Source of the DNA: UBA5078 sp964538025
GTDB taxonomy: Bacteria > Pseudomonadota > Gammaproteobacteria > Pseudomonadales > Pseudohongiellaceae
Direction of reading: 5' to 3'
DNA: 64,000 nt
Assembly (NCBI GenBank): GCA_964538025.1
Contig: CAZICZ010000009.1
Span: 90,482-154,481 of the forward strand
Made by a program: the position numbers and the translations under genes. Shown here in pieces: positions 16,438-25,174 of the stretch; position 1 is the first letter of the stretch, and each line of letters opens with the position of its first letter. The notes under the pieces were generated by a model, which made no database searches, had not been told where the DNA came from, and saw only the letters and a list, made by a program, of their open reading frames with translations.

Positions 16438-18702
16438 ATGTCCACAGCTGACGCAGAGCGCCTCCCTCCTGCCCCACCCCTTTTTCTGAGACTGGCGGTG
16501 CCCTCTCCCCTGCGCCGGTATTTTGATTATCTGCCACCGGAAGGTATCCACCGCGATGCGCTTGAGGGCCTGCTCCCCGGCGTGCGCGTGCGAGTCCCGT
16601 TTGGTTCGCGCACCCTGGTCGGCATTCTTGTGGCGACAGTGGACCATACGGACGTCCCTCCCGCCAAACAGCGCTCTGCTTTGGAAATTCTGGATTCAGC
16701 CCCGCTCTTTTCCTCGACATTGATGCACCTCATTGAATGGGCAGCCCAGTACTATCAGCACCCCCCTGGTGATGTCTTTTACAGCGTTATGCCCGGTCTG
16801 TTGCGACAGGGGCAGCGAGCAGAGCGCCCGGGACGCAAAGTGTGGCAGCTGAGCGAATCGGGGAGGCAACTGCTGCCCGAGGATCTGCGCAGAGCGCCAC
16901 GCCAAAGAGAAATTGTTGAATTCCTGCAGGAACACGAAGCCCTGGACAAATCCGCCGTCACCGAACTGGGCATCTCACCCAGTGCACTGATAGCCCTGCA
17001 GGCCAATGGCTTTATCGTCATGGAAGAACGACGTCCCGCCCCTGCCGGACAGGACACTCCGAGACGGGAAAATGCGCTGGCCTTGACCTTGAATCAGGAA
17101 CAGTCGGTGGCGGTGCAGAAAATCACAGAGGCCTTGCCCCATTTTCAGTGCGCCCTGCTGGAAGGCGTGACGGGCAGTGGCAAAACAGAGGTCTATTTGC
17201 AGGTGATTGCCGAGGTCCTCGCACAACAGCGACAGGCCCTCGTCCTCGTGCCGGAAATCAGCCTGACGCCCCAAACCATTGCCCGGTTTCGCCATCGCTT
17301 TGCATGCCCCATCGCCGTGCTGCATTCCGGCCTGACCGATACGGAAAGATTGCAGGCATGGCTTGAGGCACGGGACGGGATTGCGCGCATTGTTATCGGC
17401 ACCCGTTCCGCACTGTTCACCCCCCTGGCCCAGCCTGGTGTCATCATTCTCGACGAAGAACACGACAGCTCGTTCAAACAGCAGGAGGGTTTCCGCTATC
17501 ACGCTCGCGATCTTGCCATCGTGAGAGCTCGGGAGGAAAACATCCCCGTCATTCTTGGCTCCGCAACTCCCAGCCTGGAATCTCTCCACAATGCCCTCAG
17601 CGGTCGCTACCTCCATCTCACGCTGCACCAGCGCGCGGGCAATGCTGCACCTCCGGCACTTCGCCTCATCGACACGGAACACGAGGTGCTGCATCAGGGC
17701 TTTTCCAGCGCGCTGCTTGCCGCGATCCAGACCCACCTGACGCAGGGGAATCAGGCTCTGGTGTTCATCAATCGACGCGGGTTTGCCCCCACCCTGCAAT
17801 GTGCCGACTGCGGCTGGGTCGCGGAATGTCCTCACTGTGACGCGCGGATGACCCTTCATCGCACACACGCCCACCTCCGCTGTCATCACTGCGATGCGCG
17901 GCGCCCTGTGGATCATGCCTGTCCCATGTGCCGCTCAAGGCATCTCGAAGCCCTCGGACTGGGGACCGAGCGCATCGAGCATTTCCTGCAGGCGCAGTTT
18001 GCCTCGACGCGCGTGCTGCGGATTGACCGTGACACCACGCGGCGCAAGAACGAACTCGACGTCTTGTTGAACGAAGTGCATCAGGGCAAGCCCTGTCTGT
18101 TGATCGGGACGCAGATGCTGGCGAAAGGGCATCATTTTCCCGCGGTGACGCTGGTTGCCGTTCTGGACGCTGACGCTGGCCTGTTCAGCGTCGACTTCCG
18201 GGGACAGGAGCACACCGCACAACTGCTGATGCAGGTAGCAGGCCGATCGGGACGTGCCGGCATGCCGGGAGAAGTGCTGATTCAAACCCGACACGCTGGT
18301 CACGCGACCCTGCGCACCCTGGTCGGTGAGGGCTACGCCGCCTTTGCCCGCAGCCTGCTGGGTGAACGCCAGAGCGCGCACATGCCTCCCTTTAGCCATC
18401 TTGCCCTGCTGCGTGCGGAAGCGGTGGATTCCCGTGCGCCAGAACGCTTCCTGTCCGAGGTGCGCCACGCCGGACAGGCCATCGCCGCTGACCTGCCCGC
18501 TTCCGATCTGCAGTGGCTTGGGCCATTGCCCTCTCCGATGGAGAAGCGCAACAACCGGTTTCGCGCCCAACTCCTGATTCACTCCGGCCATCGTCAAGGC
18601 TTGCAGGCGCTCTTAAGCCGGCTGTGCCCGCAGATCGAAACCCTGAAGAGCACCCGCCACGTGCGCTGGTCTCTCGATGTGGACCCGCAGGACATGATCT
18701 AG
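16438..18702 (+). CDS. priA: primosomal replication restart helicase PriA
   Basis: 754 residues, from ATG 16438. A 3'-to-5' DNA helicase that recognises stalled forks and reloads DnaB. It has an N-terminal 3'BD and winged-helix region (LRLAVPSPLRRYFDYLPP), Walker A GVTGSGKTE, a DEEH box, and the zinc-binding Cys array (CADCGW, CPHCDA, CHHCDA, CPMC) inserted in helicase lobe 2. The C-terminal domain includes HMPPFSHLALLRAEA. It is transcribed divergently from the chorismate mutase gene. argS, which often follows priA, is absent here. Confidence 0.97.
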   Translation: MSTADAERLPPAPPLFLRLAVPSPLRRYFDYLPPEGIHRDALEGLLPGVRVRVPFGSRTLVGILVATVDHTDVPPAKQRSALEILDSAPLFSSTLMHLIEWAAQYYQHPPGDVFYSVMPGLLRQGQRAERPGRKVWQLSESGRQLLPEDLRRAPRQREIVEFLQEHEALDKSAVTELGISPSALIALQANGFIVMEERRPAPAGQDTPRRENALALTLNQEQSVAVQKITEALPHFQCALLEGVTGSGKTEVYLQVIAEVLAQQRQALVLVPEISLTPQTIARFRHRFACPIAVLHSGLTDTERLQAWLEARDGIARIVIGTRSALFTPLAQPGVIILDEEHDSSFKQQEGFRYHARDLAIVRAREENIPVILGSATPSLESLHNALSGRYLHLTLHQRAGNAAPPALRLIDTEHEVLHQGFSSALLAAIQTHLTQGNQALVFINRRGFAPTLQCADCGWVAECPHCDARMTLHRTHAHLRCHHCDARRPVDHACPMCRSRHLEALGLGTERIEHFLQAQFASTRVLRIDRDTTRRKNELDVLLNEVHQGKPCLLIGTQMLAKGHHFPAVTLVAVLDADAGLFSVDFRGQEHTAQLLMQVAGRSGRAGMPGEVLIQTRHAGHATLRTLVGEGYAAFARSLLGERQSAHMPPFSHLALLRAEAVDSRAPERFLSEVRHAGQAIAADLPASDLQWLGPLPSPMEKRNNRFRAQLLIHSGHRQGLQALLSRLCPQIETLKSTRHVRWSLDVDPQDMI

Positions 18703-18836
18703 CGGCCTCCCGATAACAGTGGTTGCAGGAAGGCTTTTTCTGGATAATGGGCGCGGTCGCTGCGAGTGCAGAATTGCCGAAAAACACGGCACCGCCGACC
18801 TTACACCCCATAAAGAACACAACACCAAGAGCCTCC

Positions 18837-19559
18837 ATGTCTCACGATTTCGCCAAAGTCAGAAACCGCAAACGCGCCGAACAGACTCCCCCTCCTGCCC
18901 CCCCCCAGCCGAGCAAGGGCATGCTGCTGACGGGACTGCTGACAGGGCTGACGCTCGGCGTCTTTTTGTCCTTTCTTGTCTACATGTCGGGGATCCTGCC
19001 GCCTGTCGGAGCGCTGAGTGAGGAATCTGCGCAGGCGCGTGAAGCTGAATTGCTGGCCGCTCAGCAGCGTCGCAACGAGGAGCTCGAACAGGCGGCTGCC
19101 CGCCTGCAGCTAGAGTTTTACAAGGAGCTGCCCAACTACGAGGTCATCGTCGACAACATGCCGCAGCCCTCGTCCACCAGCACACCGGCACTGGTGTCGA
19201 TTCCAGCACCTCGTGCGGAAGATAGCGCTCAGGCGGCAGCGCCCACTGGCGATTCTCCCGCCCCTGCGACCCCCGCCCTTGCGCAAATTGTCGAAAGCAT
19301 GCCGATGCCCGCGGTAACAGGTGAAGGTACGTACATGATTCAGGCAGGAGCCTTCCAGACGGAATCCTCTGCCATGCTGCAAAGCGAGCGCCTCATCGCG
19401 CTGGGTCTGAGCGCACGCGTCAAGAAAGAAGCCTTGCTCGGCAAAACGCTCTTTCTGGTTCAGACAGGGCCCTACAACACGCGCGATGAAGCCAATCAGG
19501 CCGAGCGTGTCCTGCGGGGCAACGGCATCGACAGTATCCGTATCGGCCTCAACCAGTAA
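18837..19559 (+). CDS. FtsN-like SPOR domain cell-division protein
   Basis: 240 residues, from ATG 18837. A basic cytoplasmic tail (KVRNRKRAEQ), one membrane helix (about 30-52), a periplasmic coiled-coil or helical stretch (ARLQLEFYKELPNYEVIVDN, with the FYKELPNYEV motif common to FtsN-like proteins of this locus), a Pro/Ala/Ser linker, and a C-terminal SPOR domain (TYMIQAGAFQTESSAMLQSE to the end) that binds septal glycan. The same position next to hslVU is kept in Pseudomonas. The essential FtsN role is inferred from architecture and position. Confidence 0.85.
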   Translation: MSHDFAKVRNRKRAEQTPPPAPPQPSKGMLLTGLLTGLTLGVFLSFLVYMSGILPPVGALSEESAQAREAELLAAQQRRNEELEQAAARLQLEFYKELPNYEVIVDNMPQPSSTSTPALVSIPAPRAEDSAQAAAPTGDSPAPATPALAQIVESMPMPAVTGEGTYMIQAGAFQTESSAMLQSERLIALGLSARVKKEALLGKTLFLVQTGPYNTRDEANQAERVLRGNGIDSIRIGLNQ

Positions 19560-19573
19560 GGTGCCAGCGGGTG

Positions 19574-19602
19574 CTTGAAATCACAGGCTCGATGCCCCAT
19601 AT
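19574..19602 (+). promoter_or_regulatory. sigma-32 (heat-shock) promoter for hslVU
   Basis: CTTGAAA, 14 bases, then CCCCATAT. This matches the sigma-32 consensus (CTTGAAA, 11-16 bases, CCCCATNT) at every specified position. It lies about 97 bases upstream of hslV, the expected heat-shock target. Confidence 0.88.
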
Positions 19603-19698
19603 GCCCTGCTACAGGACGTTCCTCCCCTTGCGGCACGTCACCCTTCTTAAGCACAGCGGATCCCCAGGCACCGTGTCCGGCAATCAGGAGTAATCAAC

Positions 19699-20238
19699 GT
19701 GGAACAGTATCACGGCACTACCATCGTCTCGGTTCGTCGGGGCAACACGGTCGTCGTAGGTGGCGACGGTCAGGTCTCCCAGGGCAATACCGTCATGAAA
19801 GGCAACGCCCGCAAAGTGCGACGACTTTACAAGGATCAGGTCATTGCAGGATTCGCAGGCGGCACAGCAGATGCCTTCACCCTGTTCGAACGCTTTGAGG
19901 AACAGCTGGAAAAACACCACGGCAAACTGGTCCGCTCCGCGGTTGAACTCGCCAAGCTCTGGCGCACCGATCGCATGCTGCGGCGTTTGGAGGCTTTGCT
20001 GATCGTAGCCGACAAGGAAGCCTCTCTGATCATTACCGGCAATGGCGATGTGATTGAGCCTGAGGACTCGCTGATGGCGATTGGTTCCGGGGGTTCCTAT
20101 GCCCTGTCCGCCGCACGCGCCCTGTATCGTCACACGGATCTGGATGCGCGCACGATCGTCGAGAACTCACTCGCTATCGCCGGTGAAATCTGCGTGTTCA
20201 CCAACCAGCATCATACAATCGAGGAATTGTCTTTTTAG
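19699..20238 (+). CDS. hslV: ATP-dependent protease peptidase subunit HslV
   Basis: 179 residues, starting at GTG 19699. The short propeptide MEQYHG precedes the catalytic Thr of TTIVSVRRGN, as in many HslV proteins. Proteasome-like fold motifs VVVGGDGQVSQGNTVMKGNARKVRRL, AGFAGGTADAFTLFERFE and AIGSGGSYALSAARAL are clear. It forms a double hexamer capped by HslU and degrades regulators and misfolded proteins in the cytosol. Heat-shock control is expected from the sigma-32 promoter. Confidence 0.98.
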   Translation: MEQYHGTTIVSVRRGNTVVVGGDGQVSQGNTVMKGNARKVRRLYKDQVIAGFAGGTADAFTLFERFEEQLEKHHGKLVRSAVELAKLWRTDRMLRRLEALLIVADKEASLIITGNGDVIEPEDSLMAIGSGGSYALSAARALYRHTDLDARTIVENSLAIAGEICVFTNQHHTIEELSF

Positions 20239-20317
20239 ACTTATCATCCCAAAAACGCTTACTCATTTGGGCCCGTGATTCCTCTCACGCGCGCCAAGAT
20301 TTTCAGCAGGAAATGCC

Positions 20318-21658
20318 ATGACCAGTATGACACCGCGAGAGATCGCTTCGGAACTTGACCGCTACATTGTGGGACAAACGGCAGCCAAACGTGCCGTTGC
20401 GATCGCGCTGCGCAATCGCTGGCGACGCATGCAGCTCCCCGACGCGATGCGCGCCGAGATCACCCCCAAAAACATTCTCATGATCGGCCCCACCGGCGTC
20501 GGGAAAACCGAAATCGCGCGACGACTTGCCAAACTCGCCAACGCACCTTTTATCAAGGTGGAGGCCACCAAATTCACCGAAGTGGGCTATGTCGGCCGTG
20601 ACGTGGATTCGATCGTGCGCGACCTGGTAGATGTGGCTGTGAAAATGCTGCGCGAGGAGCAGATGCGAAAAGTTCAGCATCTGGCAGAGAACGCCGCAGA
20701 AGACCGTATTCTGGATGCATTGCTCCCCCCGCCCAGAGGGCTCGAAGGGGAACCTGCGCAAGAGCGCAGCGATGCCAGCACTCGGCAGATATTTCGCAAG
20801 AAGCTGCGTGAAGGGGATCTCGACGAAAAAGAGATCGAGATCAAGGTCAGTGACAGCATCGCCGGGGTCGAGATCATGGCACCGCCCGGACTGGAAGAAA
20901 TGACGAGCCAGCTTAAAAACATGTTCTCGTCCATGAATTCCGGAAAAAAGAAGACACGGCGCTTGAGTGTCAAGGAAGCCTTCCGCTTGCTCAAGGAGGA
21001 AGAGGCGGCACGGCTGGTGAATGAAGAAGAGATTCGCACCCGCGCCATCGACGTTACCGAACAGACGGGCATTGTGTTCATCGATGAGATCGACAAGGTC
21101 ACCGTGCGCAACGATTCGGGTAACAGCGGGGTGTCTCGGGAAGGCGTGCAACGCGATCTGCTGCCGCTGATCGAAGGTTCCACCATCACCACCAAATACG
21201 GCAGTGTCAAAACAGATCACATTCTTTTTATCGCATCCGGGGCATTTCACCTGTCGAAGCCGTCCGATCTGATTCCGGAACTGCAGGGACGGCTCCCGAT
21301 CCGCGTGGAACTCGAAGCGCTGACGGCCAAGGACTTCGAACGCATTCTTTCAGAGCCCAATTGCTCGCTCACCGAACAGTATCAGGCCCTGTTGTCGACC
21401 GAGAGCCTTGCCGTGGAATTTGCACCCGATGGCATCGCGAAGATTGCGGAAATTGCTTTTCAGGTCAATGAGCGAACGGAAAATATCGGCGCCCGCAGGC
21501 TGCACACCGTCATGGAGCGACTGCTGGAGGACGTGTCCTTTAAAGCCTCGGATGAAGCAGTAGGCAATGACAAGGCGCTGGTGATCGACGCGGCCTTTGT
21601 TGAGTCGCAACTCAACGATCTGGCACGCGATGAAGACTTGAGCCGCTTCATCCTTTGA
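20318..21658 (+). CDS. hslU: ATP-dependent protease ATPase subunit HslU
   Basis: 446 residues. AAA+ unfoldase partner of HslV. N-terminal TPREIASELDRYIVGQTAAKRAVA, Walker A GPTGVGKTE, pore motif GYVGRD, I-domain (about 110-230, charged and helical), Walker B IVFIDEIDKV, and a C-terminal sensor-2 region (NERTENIGARRLHTVMERLLE), ending in SRFIL, the tail that inserts into HslV. It starts 79 bases after hslV. Confidence 0.98.
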   Translation: MTSMTPREIASELDRYIVGQTAAKRAVAIALRNRWRRMQLPDAMRAEITPKNILMIGPTGVGKTEIARRLAKLANAPFIKVEATKFTEVGYVGRDVDSIVRDLVDVAVKMLREEQMRKVQHLAENAAEDRILDALLPPPRGLEGEPAQERSDASTRQIFRKKLREGDLDEKEIEIKVSDSIAGVEIMAPPGLEEMTSQLKNMFSSMNSGKKKTRRLSVKEAFRLLKEEEAARLVNEEEIRTRAIDVTEQTGIVFIDEIDKVTVRNDSGNSGVSREGVQRDLLPLIEGSTITTKYGSVKTDHILFIASGAFHLSKPSDLIPELQGRLPIRVELEALTAKDFERILSEPNCSLTEQYQALLSTESLAVEFAPDGIAKIAEIAFQVNERTENIGARRLHTVMERLLEDVSFKASDEAVGNDKALVIDAAFVESQLNDLARDEDLSRFIL

Positions 21659-21683
21659 CGACTTCCCACGCAAAGACCCCGAC

Positions 21684-22118
21684 ATGAGCCACCCTACGCA
21701 GCCCAGTACCATCACATTGCACCGCGCCTCCCGCGTGCTGGAGCTGGGGTATGCAGACGGCAGCTCGTTTCGTCTTTCTGCCGAGTATTTGCGGGTACAT
21801 TCGCCCTCGGCGGAAGTGCGTGGCCACGGCAAGGGACAGGCTGTTTTGCAAACGGGCAAAAGGAATGTGGGCATCACCGCTCTGGAGCCCGTGGGCCACT
21901 ATGCCCTCAAACTGGTTTTCGATGATGGCCATGATTCCGGCCTCTACAGCTGGGATTACCTGCGGGAGTTGTGCCTCGACCATGAGGCCCGCTGGGCAGA
22001 CTACCTTGCGGCGCTCGAGCTCGCCGGGGCGCACCGCGACCCGGCTCCTTCCACGGCTTCGTTGTCAGAGTCCGTTCAAGTGATTACCATACCCCCGCTG
22101 TCGCCGCCCAGACGCTGA
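21684..22118 (+). CDS. DUF971 (gamma-butyrobetaine hydroxylase-like N-terminal domain) protein
   Basis: 144 residues. Single DUF971 domain: ITLHRASRVLELGYADGSSFRLSAEYLRVHSPSAEVRG at the start and GHYALKLVFDDGHDSGLYSWDYLREL near the middle. The domain occurs at the N-terminus of gamma-butyrobetaine hydroxylases and in proteins linked to iron-sulfur handling, but the role of the stand-alone form is not settled. It is conserved between hslU and ubiE in gammaproteobacteria and begins 25 bases after hslU. A hairpin (22096-22123) overlaps its stop but lacks a T tract. Confidence 0.9.
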   Translation: MSHPTQPSTITLHRASRVLELGYADGSSFRLSAEYLRVHSPSAEVRGHGKGQAVLQTGKRNVGITALEPVGHYALKLVFDDGHDSGLYSWDYLRELCLDHEARWADYLAALELAGAHRDPAPSTASLSESVQVITIPPLSPPRR

Positions 22119-22191
22119 CAGCGCGGCGCGCGGTCATCCATTCCGTGCACGTCATCCATCCTCTGGCAGCGCAGGCACGCAGGAGTCATTC

Positions 22192-22968
22192 ATGTCCCGG
22201 GATAACGGCCCTCGGCCCAGCGAATCGTCACGGACGACCCACTTCGGTTACGAACAGGTTCCGGTTGAGGAAAAGGTCAAACGCGTCGGCCAGGTTTTTC
22301 ACTCCGTAGCCAGCAAGTACGACGTGATGAACGACCTCATGTCACTGGGCACCCATCGGCTCATCAAGCGTTTCACTGTGGAACTGAGTGGCGTTCGCCC
22401 CGGCCACCGGGTGCTTGATCTGGCGGGAGGCACTGGTGATTTCACGCTGCGCTTCTCCTCACTGGTGGGCAAAACGGGGCAGGTGGTGCTGGCGGATATC
22501 AATGCGTCCATGCTCCGTGTTGGCCGGGATCGTCTGATCGACAAGGGAGTGACCGAGAATGTGGTCTATGCCCAGGTCAACGCCGAACAGCTGCCGTTTC
22601 CGGAGGGGACGTTCGACTGTATCTGCATCGCCTACGGCCTGCGCAATGTGACCGACAAAGACGCGGCCCTGCGGTCCATGTATGCGACCCTCAAGCCCGG
22701 TGGGCGCGCACTGGTGCTTGAATTTTCAAAACCCCGCAATGAGCTCGTCGGCAAGGCCTATGATGGCTACTCTGCCCTGTGGCCCATTGTCGGCAAGCTG
22801 GTGACTGGCGATGCCGACAGTTACCGGTATCTCGTGGAATCCATCCGCATGCACCCCGATCAGGAAACGCTGAAGTCCATGATGGAAGCGGCAGGGTTTT
22901 TCGATTGTCGATACCACGATGTCATGGGAGGCATCTGCGCGATTCACATTGGATTCAAGTCCGCATGA
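22192..22968 (+). CDS. ubiE: ubiquinone/menaquinone biosynthesis C-methyltransferase
   Basis: 258 residues. SAM-dependent methyltransferase acting on the quinone ring. It shows FGYEQVPVEEKVKRVGQVFHSVASKYDVMNDLMSLGTHRLIKRF, the SAM-binding VLDLAGGTGDFTLRFS, the GTFDCICIAYGLRNVTDK signature and C-terminal GGICAIHIGFK. It is coupled to ubiJ through an overlapping ATGA at 22965-22968. Whether menaquinone is also made cannot be judged here. Confidence 0.98.
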   Translation: MSRDNGPRPSESSRTTHFGYEQVPVEEKVKRVGQVFHSVASKYDVMNDLMSLGTHRLIKRFTVELSGVRPGHRVLDLAGGTGDFTLRFSSLVGKTGQVVLADINASMLRVGRDRLIDKGVTENVVYAQVNAEQLPFPEGTFDCICIAYGLRNVTDKDAALRSMYATLKPGGRALVLEFSKPRNELVGKAYDGYSALWPIVGKLVTGDADSYRYLVESIRMHPDQETLKSMMEAAGFFDCRYHDVMGGICAIHIGFKSA

Positions 22969-23618
22969 ACGCCTTGCTGAGCACCTCTCTCGCCGCACCC
23001 ATTGAGGCGCTGCTCAATGCAGTGTTGCAGCAGGATGCCGCTGCAATGCGACGACTGACCTCCCTTTCCGGCAAAGCCGTCACGCTGCAGTGCACCACGG
23101 GCCTCCCCTGCCGCCTGACGCTGGTGGTAGAAGAACAGCGGATTTCCCTGCGCAGCACCTACGAAGGCACGCCGGATGCCACGCTCACCGCCACTGCGGG
23201 CGCGCTGTTGCGTCTGGCAACGGGCGGTTCGCGCACAGACGCCTTGTTCAATCCCGAGATTGCGCTGGCGGGAGATACCCATGTCATCGAGTCCCTGGCG
23301 AGTCTCATTCAGGATCTCGAAATCGATTGGGAGGCCCATTTTGCAACACTGTTAGGCGATGTGATCACTTACCCTCTGAGCCAATTGACGCGCCGGGCGC
23401 ATCAGTGGGGTACCCGCACAGCGGCCAGCCTGCATCAGGATATTCACGAATACCTTCACGAAGAAATCGCCGTATTCCCTACCCGGAGCGAGGTCGCCCA
23501 GTTCGGCAATCGCCTGGATGAGCTGCGCCTCACACTCGATCGCGCCCAGGCCCGCCTGCGGCAGCTGGACATGCAACTGACCCCGCGTCCCGACGCACCG
23601 CACACGGCCTCGCACTGA
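22965..23618 (+). CDS. ubiJ: ubiquinone biosynthesis accessory factor UbiJ (SCP2 domain)
   Basis: 217 residues. The N-terminal half (about 1-120) is an SCP2 lipid-binding domain, with LEIDWEAHFATLLGD as its characteristic helix. A coiled-coil C-terminal half follows (HQDIHEYLHEEIAVFPTRSE, then a Leu/Arg-rich helix). UbiJ organises the cytosolic Ubi complex and carries the hydrophobic intermediates. Its normal downstream partner ubiB lies about 2.5 kb away, because the bufferin cassette sits between them. Confidence 0.93.
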   Translation: MNALLSTSLAAPIEALLNAVLQQDAAAMRRLTSLSGKAVTLQCTTGLPCRLTLVVEEQRISLRSTYEGTPDATLTATAGALLRLATGGSRTDALFNPEIALAGDTHVIESLASLIQDLEIDWEAHFATLLGDVITYPLSQLTRRAHQWGTRTAASLHQDIHEYLHEEIAVFPTRSEVAQFGNRLDELRLTLDRAQARLRQLDMQLTPRPDAPHTASH

Positions 23619-23666
23619 TCATCGCCCTTTGCACGGACTGGGCAGACTCCCCGGTCATTTTAGGCA

Positions 23667-23717
23667 CTGTGGCATAGTGTCACAGCGGCTTGTATTCACT
23701 CAGCAGAGTAGGATAAT
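23667..23717 (+). promoter_or_regulatory. candidate promoter and operator of the bufferin cassette
   Basis: Inverted repeat CTGTG-N9-CACAG at 23667-23685. It lies just upstream of TTGTAT (23690-23695) and, after 16 bases, GATAAT (23712-23717), which resemble sigma-70 -35 and -10 boxes. The 156-base gap after ubiJ suggests the cassette has its own control. The arm spacing is one base longer than a CRP site, so CRP is not claimed. Confidence 0.4.
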
Positions 23718-23774
23718 TGCCACAGCGTTTTGCCCCGACGACGATCTGGCGGGCATTCGAACAGGAGACAACAG

Positions 23775-24293
23775 ATGAAAACTTCCGACGGCATCAAGAT
23801 CGCCTCGTCAGCGGCGGCATTGTGGATGGCGACCAGCGCGTTGAGTGGCGTCACGTTCGCGCAAGAGGTCGCTGAGCCCGTGAAGATCAGCCAATGTCAG
23901 GGTCTGACCTCCTGCCACGGCCAGAGCGCATGCAAGGGATTCGGCAATACCGTCGGTGCAGGCAAAAACAGCTGCGCGGGTATCGGCTTCGTCAGTTTCG
24001 CCAGCGGCCATGCCATGGTGTCCAAGAGTTTTTGTGACAAGCTTGGGGGCAAGGAAGTTGCCTCCGTGACAGCCGCTCCCGCGGCGGCGGTGGCCGAGGG
24101 GGTCAAGGTGGCTTACTGCAATGACCTGTTCAGCTGCAATACCTTCAGCGCCTGCAAGGGCAACGGCAATGACAACTGCGCCGGCAAGAACAGCTGTCAC
24201 GGAATCGGCTTTGTAGCGATTGCCTCAGGGGACATGACATTGTCCGAGCAGCTGTGCAGCAAACTCGGCGGCAACCTCATTTCTGAACTGTAA
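23775..24293 (+). CDS. bufA: tandem-duplicated Cys-rich bufferin-type RiPP precursor
   Basis: 172 residues, from ATG 23775 with AGGAGA upstream. It has a signal peptide (about 1-29, cleavage near TFA-QE) and then two copies of one Cys-rich domain joined by an Ala-rich linker (about 94-110). Cysteines fall at 41, 47, 53, 67, 87 and at 115, 121, 127, 135, 141, 161. Shared positions are exactly 74 residues apart, and by hand alignment 31 of 52 positions match. The shared pattern is C-x5-C-x5-CKG-x-GN, then AGKNSC-x-GIGFV, and C-x-KLGG. Cys135 has no counterpart in copy 1, which has Gly61 there. It resembles BufA2-type bufferins, periplasmic copper-binding peptides modified at Cys. Metal and modified residues are inferred. 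Confidence 0.8.
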   Translation: MKTSDGIKIASSAAALWMATSALSGVTFAQEVAEPVKISQCQGLTSCHGQSACKGFGNTVGAGKNSCAGIGFVSFASGHAMVSKSFCDKLGGKEVASVTAAPAAAVAEGVKVAYCNDLFSCNTFSACKGNGNDNCAGKNSCHGIGFVAIASGDMTLSEQLCSKLGGNLISEL

Positions 24294-24316
24294 GCACCCG
24301 CCGGCGCGCGGGGGAG

Positions 24317-25174
24317 ATGCCGATGTTGGGGTTTGGCCTGGGGCTGCGCAGTGTGCATTACGAGGACGTGTTACGCCGTCCGCCTGCCGATGTCGACTGG
24401 TTCGAACTCATCACCGAAAACTATCTCAGCCCCGGTGGCCGGCCCCGCGCCATTCTGCGGGCGGTGCGCGAGCGCTACCCCGTCGTCTTGCACGGCCTTT
24501 CCTTTAATGTCGGCACTGACGAAGCGCCAGACTGGGACTATCTCCGACAGCTCAAGGCTCTCATTCAGGAAACCGAGCCCGCCTGGGTCTCAGATCATCT
24601 GTGCTGGACCGGCCTGCAGGGCTACACCTCCCACGACTTGCTGCCCATTTCCTATAATCCTGAAAGCCTCTCGCGCGTCACTGCCAAGGTGAACCAGATC
24701 CAAGATTACCTCGGGCAGACCATCGTGCTCGAGAATCCGTCCGTCTATGTGCGTTTTCGCTCGAGTGACATGAGCGAGCCCGAGTTTCTCAATGCCCTTG
24801 TGGCCCGCACCGGCTGCGAAGTATTACTGGACGTGAACAATGCCTATGTCACAGCGTTTAATCTGGGGCAGGATCCCTACGTCTATATCGACGCCTTGAA
24901 TCCCGCTGCGATCCGCCAATTCCATCTGGCAGGCCATACCCACAACACCACGCACATCATCGACACCCATGATCAGCAGGTGAGCGAGGCAGTCTGGGAT
25001 CTCTATGCCTATGCCTGCCGCCAGTTTGGCGCGGTGGCCACCCTGCTCGAACGGGACGATCGCATCCCCCCGCTTGCTGAGCTGATTGCCGAACTGCAAC
25101 AGGCACGGGCACTGCAGCAGGCCAGCCTAGCGCAGCCGCTGCATCCGAGCCATTCCCGCGAGCCGAGACCATGA
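24317..25174 (+). CDS. bufB: MNIO (DUF692) family iron oxidase, bufferin-maturation enzyme
   Basis: 285 residues. TIM-barrel DUF692 protein. Conserved metal-site segments are all intact: WFELITENY (29-36), HGLSFNVG (His59), VSDHLCW (Asp93, His94), LENPSVYV (Glu139), LLDVNNAYV (Asp172, Asn174), HLAGHTHN (His203, His207) and DTHDQQV (Asp216, His218). Characterised MNIO enzymes use a mixed-valent multinuclear iron centre to convert Cys in precursor peptides to thiooxazole or oxazolone-type groups. It starts 23 bases after the precursor gene and overlaps bufC by ATGA, so the three genes form one unit. Confidence 0.93.
   Translation: MPMLGFGLGLRSVHYEDVLRRPPADVDWFELITENYLSPGGRPRAILRAVRERYPVVLHGLSFNVGTDEAPDWDYLRQLKALIQETEPAWVSDHLCWTGLQGYTSHDLLPISYNPESLSRVTAKVNQIQDYLGQTIVLENPSVYVRFRSSDMSEPEFLNALVARTGCEVLLDVNNAYVTAFNLGQDPYVYIDALNPAAIRQFHLAGHTHNTTHIIDTHDQQVSEAVWDLYAYACRQFGAVATLLERDDRIPPLAELIAELQQARALQQASLAQPLHPSHSREPRP

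Noticed and set aside
23667..23685. CRP-type site upstream of the bufferin cassette
   Set aside because: Spacing between TGTG and CACA is 9 bases rather than the 8 of a CRP site, so only a generic inverted repeat is reported.
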